Assembly (NCBI GenBank): GCA_024637225.1
Contig: JAGXFP010000029.1
Coordinates: forward strand, 18,660 to 82,659
Length of the DNA: 64,000 bases
Source: Desulfobacterales bacterium
GTDB taxonomy: Bacteria > Desulfobacterota > Desulfobulbia > Desulfobulbales > JAGXFP01
Direction: 5' to 3'
A model generated the notes under the pieces. The model saw only the letters and a program-made list of their open reading frames with translations, was not told the origin of the DNA and searched no databases. How positions within the stretch are numbered: position 1 is the stretch's first letter; every line of letters begins with the position of its first letter. The position numbers and the translations under genes are program-made. Below, one piece after another: positions 12,194 through 21,151 of the stretch.

Positions 12194-12880
12194 TCAGCCC
12201 TTTATCAGTTGGACCAGCTCGTCGAAATCTCCGGGCGAAAAACCCTTGGCGCCGGCCAGACCGGGATACATCGGCGATCTCGGGTCGTAGTTCTGCAGCT
12301 TCAGGACTGAATCTTTGCCCAGATAAGCGGCCCAGGCGACGATATCTTCTCGGCTGTGGTAGCGCGGCAGGACGGTCATCCGAAACTCATGGGCAATTCC
12401 GCTGTTCTTGATCAGTTCAATGCTTCCGGCTATCTTCTCAAGATCAACCCCGGTACCGGCACACTGCTCATACTTGTCCCGGACCAGGACGGTCTTGACG
12501 TCCATGGCGACCATGTCCAGCAAACCGTCGTCCAGCAAGCGGGCTAATACCTCGGGGCGGCTGCCGTTGGTGTCGATTTTGCACTGAAAGCCTTGATCCC
12601 GGATAATTCCCAGAAGTTCCGGCAGGTCCGGATCGAGAGTCGGCTCGCCCCCGGTAACGGCGACCCCGCCTAGCCACTTCCGCAAAGGACCCAGCCGGGA
12701 GACGACCTCCTCGACGGGATATGAAACCAGTTCGTCGGGATGCCGGACCAGGGGATGATTGTGGCAGAACGGGCAGCGGAAATTGCAGCCGCCCAGGAAC
12801 AGCACCGCACAGGTCCGTCCCGGCCAGTCGATAAAGGAGCTTTCGATAAAACCCTTGATGTTGTCCAGCTTTTTCATCAT
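12194..12880 (-). CDS. nrdG: Anaerobic ribonucleoside-triphosphate reductase activating protein
   Basis: Radical SAM GCNFRCPFCHNH; downstream of nrdD on the same strand. Confidence 0.88.
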   Translation of the reverse strand: MMKKLDNIKGFIESSFIDWPGRTCAVLFLGGCNFRCPFCHNHPLVRHPDELVSYPVEEVVSRLGPLRKWLGGVAVTGGEPTLDPDLPELLGIIRDQGFQCKIDTNGSRPEVLARLLDDGLLDMVAMDVKTVLVRDKYEQCAGTGVDLEKIAGSIELIKNSGIAHEFRMTVLPRYHSREDIVAWAAYLGKDSVLKLQNYDPRSPMYPGLAGAKGFSPGDFDELVQLIKG

Positions 12881-12922
12881 CCCCGTTGCATTAACCATCC
12901 GGCCCGGGCCGGGCAAAAAAAA

Positions 12923-12945
12923 CCCCGCACAATCATCCGTGCGGG
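12923..12945 (-). terminator. Strong terminator between the glutaredoxin gene and nrdG
   Basis: CCCGCAC-GGATGATT-GTGCGGGG followed by T8 on the minus strand. Confidence 0.85.
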
Positions 12946-12956
12946 ATCGCAAAACA

Positions 12957-13046
12957 AGGTCTCAGAGTGGGAGGCGCGAGAGAGGGGTAGGCAAGGAGGA
13001 GAGCCGGGATAATTGAAAGCTCTCACCCCTCCCACCTGAAAACCTC
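12957..13046 (-). other. Long imperfect hairpin (possible structured RNA or attenuator)
   Basis: GAGGTTTTCAGGTGGGAGGGGTGAGAG pairs with CTCTCGCGCCTCCCACTCTGAGACCTT, followed by a strong terminator. Confidence 0.5.
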
Positions 13047-13114
13047 GAAGTAGTCGGTACCGGGAACTGGTCACGGATTCAGTGATATCTGCCGAAAAAA
13101 GTTTATGGCCCGCG

Positions 13115-13432
13115 CTAGTTAATGGCGCAGGTGCCGGTTTCACAGAGAATTGCCGCTCCGGTACTATCATTATATTTAAGCCCGCACTGGTCGGCCCTGC
13201 TCATCAGCAGGCTTTCGATGTCGGTGAAATCCTCGACCGTCGAGGAATCGTCCAGGACCAGAATCGGCAAGGTCTTGCGGGCGACCTCGACCAGGCCATG
13301 CCAGGCCAGGTGGGCCAGGGCGCCGGCGTCGCCGGTATCAAGAACTTCGATATCGACTTTCATGCCCTTCAAGTCGAACTTGCTCTTCAGCTGATCGCAT
13401 AGCCGGCAATCCGGTTTGGTGAACAATGTCAT
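13115..13432 (-). CDS. Glutaredoxin-like protein
   Basis: MTLFTKPDCRLCDQLKSKFDLKG...; same strand directly after nrdD. Confidence 0.7.
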   Translation of the reverse strand: MTLFTKPDCRLCDQLKSKFDLKGMKVDIEVLDTGDAGALAHLAWHGLVEVARKTLPILVLDDSSTVEDFTDIESLLMSRADQCGLKYNDSTGAAILCETGTCAIN

Positions 13433-13530
13433 TTTTTTCGCTCCTCTATATTTTATAAATTGATGAATTCGCAAAAAGCCGGGGCGACCCTCAGGCGATT
13501 CTTTGCGAGTTTGTCATATTCGCCCCGCCG

Positions 13531-15660
13531 CTACTTCCGGACAAAGCGCTCTTCATTCCGGTAGCGGTCGTGGAGCTCGCCGAGCTTGCCCTTGTTCCAG
13601 CTGGAGATCTTGGTGAAGTAGCCGGTGATCCGGGTGATCCCGTCGATTTTCTCCGAGCCGCAGTACTGGCAGGTGTCGGTGATGCCCCGGCCGGTCTTGC
13701 CGCAATCGAGGCAGCAGGTGAATTCCGGCGAAAAGGCAATCTGGTCGTTATTGGTATGGCGGAAGGTCTTGATAACGAAATCGGCCAGCGCTTCCTTGTC
13801 CGGGCTGGACTCGCCCAGCCAGACGTGGGTGATGGAGCCCGCCTCGATCAGGGGGTGGAGCAGCCCTTCCTTTTCAACCCTGGCGATGGGACTCATCTCG
13901 GCGCCGACATTAAAGAGGGTCGAGTTAGTGTAGTAAATCTCTCCGGACTCCATATTCCCCTGGATGACCTTGGCGGTTTCCTCGGGATGATGGGCCATAT
14001 CGAGTTTGGCGAAGCGGTAGGCGGTGCTTTCGGCCGGGGTCTGCTCCAGGACGAACTTCATGCCCATTTGTTCGGCCATCTTGTTGCAGACGATATTCAT
14101 ATGGGCGATGACCTTGAGGCCGAACTTGAGCGACGCCTCCGAATCATGAAGCTCCTCGCCGGTATGGACCTTGACCAGTTCGTTCAGGCCGACCATGCCC
14201 ATCAGGTAGCTGCACCGCTCCAGGCGCAGGTAGCTGTTGCCGTCCAGATCCATGGCCAGCATGGCCAGGGGGCCGCCCTTGCCGAGGGCCATCAGCTTCT
14301 CGATGAACTTCTTCTTCTGCTCGTGGCCCTTGGCGGCCAGCTTAATTTGTTCGGTCAGCAGGGTGAACAGTTTGGTGTCGTCGCCCTCGGCCTTGTAGGC
14401 CAGGCGCGGCAGGTTGATGGTTACATTCTGCAGGGCCGAGTAGCGCATCCGCCACGGCTCCTTGGCATCTTCGAGATCGGAGGCCTCCAGCTTGAAGCTC
14501 AAGCGGCAGCATTCGGAAATCTTGGCGGTATCGCCCCGGTCGAAGACGAAATAGGTGTTGCCCTTGACCGAGGCCACCTCGCAGATATGGTTCAAAAAGT
14601 CCATATGCCCTTCGGTCTTGAAAAACTTTTCGGTGATATGGACCAGCGGTTTCGGGAAGAAGAAGGGCCGCCCGGCCCCGTCGCCCTCCTTATATACCTC
14701 GAAGAGCGCCCAGGCAAAGCGCTGGGCCTCCTTCTCGTATTCGCCGTAGGTCTTGCCGGTATACTCGCCGCCGGGGCCGATGGCCGGCACATCGACAAAA
14801 TGCTTGGGCACCTCCCAGTAGACGTTGATATCGGAAAAGATCGCCTGACCGCCCCGGGCCACGGCCTGCTGGGAGAATTCGTAGATCAGCATCTGGGCGA
14901 GCTGCTTGACATCCCGGTCGCTCATCTCCTCAAGATAAGGGGCGTAAAACAGATTGACCGCGTCCCAGCCGATCGCCCCGGCGAAATGGCTCTGCAGGGC
15001 GGCGGCGAACTTGACCATATGGGCGAGGAGGACATCGGCATGTTTGGCGGGCTTGGCCATGGCCAGGGAATTGGGCAGGTTGAGGCCGAATTTCTTGACG
15101 TATTCGAGGGACTGCCCCGAACAGTAAGGCCGGTCGATAAAACCAAGATCGTGGAGGTGCAGGTCGCCGTTTAAATGGGCATCGGCCACATCGGTGGTAA
15201 AGACATGGAGCAGGGCATATTCCTTCTTGATCCCCTCGGCCAGGGTGAGGTTGGTCGCCTCGGGGCCGTGGGGCACATTGGCGTTTTCCTTGTTATGCTG
15301 GACCAGGAGATGATCGACATCGTAGAGCGGCACCCCGAGCCGGGTATGCATGCGGCGCGCCTCCTCCAGACCGAGTTCCAGAAGCCTGGCGTTGACCAGT
15401 TCCCGGATCAGCGGGCCGGTCACGGTCTTCAGGTTCGAAGTCTGGACGGTTTTCTCGACATCGATGCTGATCCGCTCGGCGGTATCGCGATCGATGAAGG
15501 TCTCCCGCAGCAAGGCATCGACAATCCGCTGGCGCTTCCAGCCGACAATGTCTTCTTCCGAGGTTCTGACGAAGAGTGCCAGGTCGGTGCTGTCGTCCCT
15601 GGTGACCTGCTTGAAGGACTCTTTCTTCTTGGCTTCCTGCAGAGGCATAACCACACCCAT
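13531..15660 (-). CDS. nrdD: Anaerobic ribonucleoside-triphosphate reductase
   Basis: 709 aa; N-terminal ATP-cone, C-terminal CCLDCG...CQYCGSEKIDGITRITGYF and glycyl-radical-like tail. Confidence 0.95.
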   Translation of the reverse strand: MGVVMPLQEAKKKESFKQVTRDDSTDLALFVRTSEEDIVGWKRQRIVDALLRETFIDRDTAERISIDVEKTVQTSNLKTVTGPLIRELVNARLLELGLEEARRMHTRLGVPLYDVDHLLVQHNKENANVPHGPEATNLTLAEGIKKEYALLHVFTTDVADAHLNGDLHLHDLGFIDRPYCSGQSLEYVKKFGLNLPNSLAMAKPAKHADVLLAHMVKFAAALQSHFAGAIGWDAVNLFYAPYLEEMSDRDVKQLAQMLIYEFSQQAVARGGQAIFSDINVYWEVPKHFVDVPAIGPGGEYTGKTYGEYEKEAQRFAWALFEVYKEGDGAGRPFFFPKPLVHITEKFFKTEGHMDFLNHICEVASVKGNTYFVFDRGDTAKISECCRLSFKLEASDLEDAKEPWRMRYSALQNVTINLPRLAYKAEGDDTKLFTLLTEQIKLAAKGHEQKKKFIEKLMALGKGGPLAMLAMDLDGNSYLRLERCSYLMGMVGLNELVKVHTGEELHDSEASLKFGLKVIAHMNIVCNKMAEQMGMKFVLEQTPAESTAYRFAKLDMAHHPEETAKVIQGNMESGEIYYTNSTLFNVGAEMSPIARVEKEGLLHPLIEAGSITHVWLGESSPDKEALADFVIKTFRHTNNDQIAFSPEFTCCLDCGKTGRGITDTCQYCGSEKIDGITRITGYFTKISSWNKGKLGELHDRYRNEERFVRK

Positions 15661-15718
15661 TTTCAGTTCTCCCAGTCATTTTTCATTTGTTTCGGGCAAT
15701 CCGTAAAATACCCGGCTA

Positions 15719-15734
15719 ATACGATATGTAGTGT
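15719..15734 (-). promoter_or_regulatory. NrdR box 1
   Basis: atacgatatgtagtgt fits acaCwAtATaTwGtgt. Confidence 0.8.
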
Positions 15735-15750
15735 TGCTTGGTTCATTATT

Positions 15751-15766
15751 GCACTATATATGGTGT
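15751..15766 (-). promoter_or_regulatory. NrdR box 2
   Basis: gcactatatatggtgt fits the consensus; 32 bp from box 1. Confidence 0.85.
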
Positions 15767-15799
15767 ATCAGTCAAGATAAAAAAGTTCGATTCGGATAG

Positions 15800-16085
15800 A
15801 AAAAAAGGGGCAAGATTCAAGATTCAAGTTTCAAGGGGCAAGGGACAAGACGATGAGGGGTGAGGAGTTAGGGTGGGGGAAGAATTGGTGGGGTCGATTC
15901 AGATCCAAGCCCTTGGCAAAGCAGGTCAGGGGTGTCAGGTTTTTTTCTCCTTGAATCTTGGACCTTGAGCCTTGAATCTAAGGAAATCCATGGCAAATCG
16001 TTCCGGATCCAGCCCCTGGCAAAACAGGTCGGGGATGTCAGGTTTTTCTAACTCCTCACTTCTCACTCTTCACCTCTACCCCCTT
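15800..16085. repeat. Heptamer/composite repeat island B
   Basis: caagattcaagattcaag, tgaggggtgaggag, and two copies of the (t/c)ggcaaa(a/g)caggtc(a/g)gggg(a/t)tgtcaggttttt core. Confidence 0.7.
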
Positions 16086-16103
16086 GGACCTTTATAAAAA
16101 AAA

Positions 16104-16127
16104 AGAGGCGCCGAATTCGACGCCTCT
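16104..16127. terminator. Terminator (bidirectional appearance)
   Basis: AGAGGCG...CGCCTCT with A and T runs on either side. Confidence 0.85.
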
Positions 16128-16156
16128 TTTAAATTACTGCTGAATTTTACCGCTGT

Positions 16157-19069
16157 TTATTCAACCAGAATACCCTCGCTGAATTTCACCTTGGTTACCG
16201 TGGGCATAGCGCCCATATTGTGCTCGGTGAAAGTCGGCAAGGTATCCAGGTTAATATTATCCGCCTGAGAGACATCCGGAATGCTGTCTACGGGAATAGT
16301 CAAGGGATCGACAACAGTCTCCAGGAAAACGCTGGTCTCCAGCGGTTTCAGATAATAATTCTCGTTGCCGTCGGTTACCATCTTGCCGGCCGGGATATTG
16401 ATGACCTTGTCCTTGATATCCTGGGTAATCTGCCAGTTGTTGTTGCGCAGGGTCTCGTGGATATCGGGCATACCGTGCAGCCAACCGTCGTACTGGGGCT
16501 GCAAGGTCTTGGTTGTGCCCACGGCATTCTGGACGGTTATCGGATCAAGCATGATCGGATCGTCGAGGATCACGTAGCCACTGGCATCTTTCAAGTAGGT
16601 CTGGGCGCCCCAGCACTGGTTTTGACCGGAAGTGGGATCGCAGAACTCCCAGTTGAATTCCACCGGCCGGGTGTTAGATGTGGAGTCCGGATTGCCCCAC
16701 TCGTCGACCGTTACTTTTCCGCCGCTGTTATCGAGCGGATAATCGTCGGAAGTCCAGTCGTCTGTAGTTCCGACAGCTTCATCGGGACCGGCTTCAGTAG
16801 ATCCGGCAATTCCGTCAGTTCCGTTGCTCCAGGCCTGCAACCCCCACATGCCGGTGCCAACCACCTGCCCTACAGTCGCACCACTATTGGCGTTATTAGT
16901 GCTATCAGTATCGACGGCGTTGTATTTAAGCAGCAGATAATCGCTGCTGCTCGGATCGGTAACCAATTCCAACCTGACACTCTGATCCCAGGGGGTCCGG
17001 AAATAGTCGGCCGCGCTCGGCACAATGTCGCTACAGGTATTGGTAGTGTTGCAGTTGCGCGGATTGGCGGTGGTCTGGATCTCCAGCCTGACCTCATAAT
17101 CGTCTTCGTTGATCCCGGTCTCCTTGACCCTTCTGACCACGTAGTTAACCCCGTTGGCGTTCATATAGTATTCCCGGCCGATCTGCGGCGAGAAGGGTTT
17201 ATCGGGAGCGCTGTCATCGAAGGTCGGCTGCCAGTTGCGGTTATCGAAGCTGAGCAGCTTTTTCTGCACCCAGCCGGTGTCGGTATAGGCAATGTAGATC
17301 GAGCCGCCGATACTCACCCAGAGGCTATCCCCGGGAGCCGGTATATAAACGGAATCGCCGGTGGGAGTCAACTGGTCGGAGTTAATACCTCTCTGGGCCT
17401 GGTAGAAGCCCGGACCGGTGTAAGTAGGCTGATAGTTTGCTCCCACTTCATCATTCAGAAAGACATACTCCACATTGCTACCGTCTGTACCTTGGCCACT
17501 AATATTGACCCACTTGCGGTTGTCCTGACTATCAACCACCAACTCGTTATAAGCGCTAAACGGGGTAAAATCGATCTGGTTTCCGCCGAAATCACGGCAG
17601 GTCGGTGGAATAGGGGTGCTCATGGGATCGCCGGGATAGTAGCCTGACCAATCAATCTCACCTTTGCAGAAATACCAGGCTTCGAAACTGATATTATTCA
17701 AATCGCCATACATTAAATCAAAATGCTTATCGATCCAGGTCTCGACCGGCACGCCCTTGATATCGTCCAGGGTGGCAGCAACCAGGGTCCGTTTGGTAAA
17801 GGAACCGTTGATGGTATCGGCCACGGTGTATGTAACCGGTTCGGTATCGCCCCAGGTCTCGGTGGTAACCGTATCACCTGCGAGGATGCTGTTACTTGCC
17901 TCTCCGGCCCACAGCTCGTGCCGTCCCTGCCAGGCCCCGTAATAGGCGTGAATGGCATTGCCGGTGCTATCGGTATAAATCACCGGAAAGCCGAACCGCT
18001 TGTGTTTCCGTACATCGTCTCCGGGAGCAACGACATTGCCTTTAGAATCTACAGTGGTAACAGGATTTTCATTGTAGAATAGCCCATATTGGTGGGTTAT
18101 TTCGACCTTTTTGCTACGATCCTTGTAAATAGGGAGTTCTTCCATGGCAGCCCCGCCGATGCCGATGTCGGAAATCTTTTTCAGACCCAGATAACCGTCG
18201 TTATAGGCGTATTGAGCCCTGGCCATCTTCGGGATACATTCGTCGCTGTCACAGCTGTCCCAGTCGGCATACTCCACTTTTCCGTAACCCTGGGTGTTCG
18301 AACGGTTCAGGATCCCCTTAAGGGTCCAGATATCGCCCCCACCGTGATCCTCATGTTCGTTGATCTTGATAAGCACCCCGCCGCTGCCGTTCGGTTCGGC
18401 GGTGGCGACGAAGAAATTCTCGCCGGTTTCGTCGAATTTGACGTTCAGCTCCCATTTTCCGTAACTGGTTACCTCCCCATCCGCATCGAAAACGGCGGGC
18501 TCATAGACCTTGAACTCCGCCTTGACCAGCTCGCCTTCTTCCTCGATCCAGCAGTAGACCCGGTTAATATCCTTGCCGTCGACCAGAATCATCTGGGAAT
18601 CGACGATCCATGACTCCAGGGTCTTGATCTCCCGGCCCTGATCCTCTTCCTGCCAGGCAATCATGGCCTTGTAGGGACCCTTGTTGATGTTGACCGAATC
18701 ATAATATCTGGTCTGATTCAGGGCACTCAGGACCTCCTCAATAATCTCGAACTGATCGAGGACCGGCTCCTCGACATACTTGGCCGGGATGGCCTTCTCA
18801 TAATCTGTTGTCGCTCCGGGGGTTGCAATCGCCCGGGAAATGATGCTCACGCCGGCGGGGGTTGTGCTGTCAGTGCTGCTTTCCGGTACCGCCGAGATTT
18901 CGCTGGGCACCTGATAACCCGAGGTGAGACTTGAGATCGTCTCGCCGCTTGAATTGTTGTTTGTCGCCGTCGGGGTGGTCGACCCGCCGCTGCCGCAGCC
19001 GGTCAACGGCAGACAGATTACCAGGGCCGCCATGACCAGCCAGCCAAAACGCTCTCTGCTAAACTTCAT
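16157..19069 (-). CDS. Large secreted lipoprotein of unknown function
   Basis: ~970 aa; MKFSRERFGWLVMAALVICLPLTGCGSGG signal with lipobox; no CXXCH; no domain recognised. Confidence 0.85.
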   Translation of the reverse strand: MKFSRERFGWLVMAALVICLPLTGCGSGGSTTPTATNNNSSGETISSLTSGYQVPSEISAVPESSTDSTTPAGVSIISRAIATPGATTDYEKAIPAKYVEEPVLDQFEIIEEVLSALNQTRYYDSVNINKGPYKAMIAWQEEDQGREIKTLESWIVDSQMILVDGKDINRVYCWIEEEGELVKAEFKVYEPAVFDADGEVTSYGKWELNVKFDETGENFFVATAEPNGSGGVLIKINEHEDHGGGDIWTLKGILNRSNTQGYGKVEYADWDSCDSDECIPKMARAQYAYNDGYLGLKKISDIGIGGAAMEELPIYKDRSKKVEITHQYGLFYNENPVTTVDSKGNVVAPGDDVRKHKRFGFPVIYTDSTGNAIHAYYGAWQGRHELWAGEASNSILAGDTVTTETWGDTEPVTYTVADTINGSFTKRTLVAATLDDIKGVPVETWIDKHFDLMYGDLNNISFEAWYFCKGEIDWSGYYPGDPMSTPIPPTCRDFGGNQIDFTPFSAYNELVVDSQDNRKWVNISGQGTDGSNVEYVFLNDEVGANYQPTYTGPGFYQAQRGINSDQLTPTGDSVYIPAPGDSLWVSIGGSIYIAYTDTGWVQKKLLSFDNRNWQPTFDDSAPDKPFSPQIGREYYMNANGVNYVVRRVKETGINEDDYEVRLEIQTTANPRNCNTTNTCSDIVPSAADYFRTPWDQSVRLELVTDPSSSDYLLLKYNAVDTDSTNNANSGATVGQVVGTGMWGLQAWSNGTDGIAGSTEAGPDEAVGTTDDWTSDDYPLDNSGGKVTVDEWGNPDSTSNTRPVEFNWEFCDPTSGQNQCWGAQTYLKDASGYVILDDPIMLDPITVQNAVGTTKTLQPQYDGWLHGMPDIHETLRNNNWQITQDIKDKVINIPAGKMVTDGNENYYLKPLETSVFLETVVDPLTIPVDSIPDVSQADNINLDTLPTFTEHNMGAMPTVTKVKFSEGILVE

Positions 19070-19251
19070 CTTAAAACCTCCGCATAAAATTAATAAAACA
19101 CACAGAATCCGGTAGCGTTCGAAAAGGGGCCGGATGCAAGAAAGCAACGATCTTGATCGTAAAGTTGCCGAAACAACGCATGGCCCGTTAACGAACGCCC
19201 GGAAAGGCGGCAGGCGGCAGTTTTCCCACCGCGGCCGGCAAACTACTATAT

Positions 19252-19330
19252 TAAGTTGAGTTGAATAGCTCGTCTGCTTTATTTATGCCCTTTAGGGTGC
19301 AAACGAAACCTATCCCCTGTGGGTACAAAT
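19252..19330 (+). repeat. Two-hairpin element, copy 1 (variant with an extra hairpin)
   Basis: ttaagttgagttgaatagctcgtctgctttatttatgccctttagggtgcaaacgaaacctatcccctgtgggtacaa. Confidence 0.7.
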
Positions 19331-19732
19331 ATGTAATTACAGATTGATAATGACAAACGACTCGGTGGCCGTCATGAATTCAGATAGGATAAACAATAAC
19401 AGGAGAATTGAGTGGGTGCGGTCAGACCGGCACTCGGCGGATATTATCGGGAACCCCGCATTCCTTCTGCTAAATTGAGCAATAATAGAGCCGGTTGTCA
19501 AATAAAATGTTTGGTGAATATTCAACAAAATCTCACCTCTATCTCCCGATTTAAACTTTTTCTACCAGCGCATCTTGCCCGAATATCTGACAAATCGAAC
19601 TAATTATCGAATATATTGAAATCTCCAAACTCGCTATTACGGATTGATAAATTTGCAGGGTTGTCTGGTTAAGAACTTGCAGAAGTTCCTCTCCGGTTTA
19701 TCGACAATTATTCAATACGCCGGGGCCGTCAT

Positions 19733-19970
19733 TCCCGCATGTTTTTAGCGGGAATCCAGAAGTTGAAGTTGAAGCTGAAAATCTTATGAAACAAATCATG
19801 CCAATCGGGATTGGGCCTATCGCTTAACTCCGGCTTCCATGCACGCTTTCATCCCGCCTACCATTTACTGAAATCCTTCGATGTATATAGCAGGCTGCTT
19901 GTTCATAGGTGGCAACCTGGATTCCGGCTAACAACCTGCCGGAATGACGGAGTGTTGGCTGCCGGAATGA
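19733..19970. repeat. GTCATTCCCGC...GCCGGAATGAC inverted repeat region
   Basis: gtcattcccgcatgtttttagcgggaatccag and cctggattccggctaacaacctgccggaatgacg. Confidence 0.65.
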
Positions 19971-20134
19971 CAATATATTGGCCCACATAAATCCAGCAGC
20001 AGCCGTGGATAGTCTTTTTGCGCAAAAATGGGCGCTGCAAATTTCTAACCGGACAATGCTGACAAATTTGACCGCGCCCGCGGAAATAAGTGATAATTTC
20101 CCAGGAATACCAAAATTCAATCTGGAGGCCGCAA

Positions 20135-20707
20135 ATGAAAAATCCACTGCTTACCATATTTGACAAACCCGTAAAAAGTCTCGGGATGGATGCCGTGATA
20201 CTTGGTTGTCTGTTAGTGGCGGGCGGATGCGCCCCGGGTCGGATGGACCGTGAACTTATTATGGACAGGGAGGGGGTTTCGGGCTCTTTCAATATGATCC
20301 GGGTGGGAGGTACCTTCGCGGATGACGCCGATAGAATCGTCATTCTCGATTTCGAGGACGACGCTTATTTTTTTAACCCGGTGGCCGGCCCCGGCCGGGT
20401 CAGGCAATCCCCCGGCATTCCCGCCGACGAAGCGCTGCGGCGAGCCGAACTGTTTTTCAGCGCTCATTGCGCCTATAACGGTTATCAGATCAGAAAACTG
20501 ATTTTACCGGAAACCGGGAAGCCGGTCGGCTATGAATTGACCCCGGACTATCCGGCCAGCCTCTGCGAAGCCGGCAACGAGGTCCTGGTCAACTACGGCA
20601 AACCAGAAAACGGCGAGATCAAGGTTTACACCTCGCTGCTTTTGAAGATCAAAGACGGCGGCAGCGACAGTATGCTGGACTTTGATCTGCCCAGGCCGGC
20701 GCGTTGA
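20135..20707 (+). CDS. Putative lipoprotein of unknown function
   Basis: MKNPLLTIFDKPVKSLGMDAVILGCLLVAGGCAPG lipobox-like start. Confidence 0.6.
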   Translation: MKNPLLTIFDKPVKSLGMDAVILGCLLVAGGCAPGRMDRELIMDREGVSGSFNMIRVGGTFADDADRIVILDFEDDAYFFNPVAGPGRVRQSPGIPADEALRRAELFFSAHCAYNGYQIRKLILPETGKPVGYELTPDYPASLCEAGNEVLVNYGKPENGEIKVYTSLLLKIKDGGSDSMLDFDLPRPAR

Positions 20708-21085
20708 GCTGGAAGCTGAAAGCTACAAGCTATAAGCTGCAAGCTGAAAGCTGAAAGCTGAAAGCTGAAAGCTAAAAGCCACAAGCTACAAGCTACAGAA
20801 CAGATCTAACCTCTGGGCCTGTCTTGCCAGGAACCTGGGTCTAAACTGGTCTGCCATGTGCTCCTCCCTCACTTCTCACCGTCCTTCCCCCCTCACCGTG
20901 TTCCCCCTGTCCCTTGAAGCTCGCCCTTCACCACTTCCTCATCGATGGGGCGAACACTATATGAAATCAATGGGATTGGGACAGCCTAAGGATTCGCCCC
21001 CGAGCCGGAAAAGAAACAAACGAAACAAAAAAGCTCCTAAATATAAAAGCCTGAAGCTTTTGGCTTTTGGCTTGCAGCTTATAGC
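20707..21085. repeat. Heptamer repeat island C
   Basis: agctggaagctgaaagctacaagctataagctgcaagctgaaagctgaaagctgaaagctgaaag and related runs. Confidence 0.75.
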
Positions 21086-21100
21086 TTGCCCCTAAAAAAA

Positions 21101-21127
21101 AGCCGGACCCGCAATCGGGTCCGGCCT
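21101..21127 (-). terminator. Terminator of the 13-heme cytochrome gene
   Basis: AGCCGGACCCGCAATCGGGTCCGGCCT flanked by A8 on plus (T8 on minus). Confidence 0.85.
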
Positions 21128-21151
21128 GGTTAAGTCAAAATCTGACGGCTT

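Noticed and set aside
13570-15174. 534-aa plus-strand ORF opposite nrdD
   Set aside because: Low-complexity mirror ORF caused by high GC third positions on the opposite strand of a clear NrdD gene.
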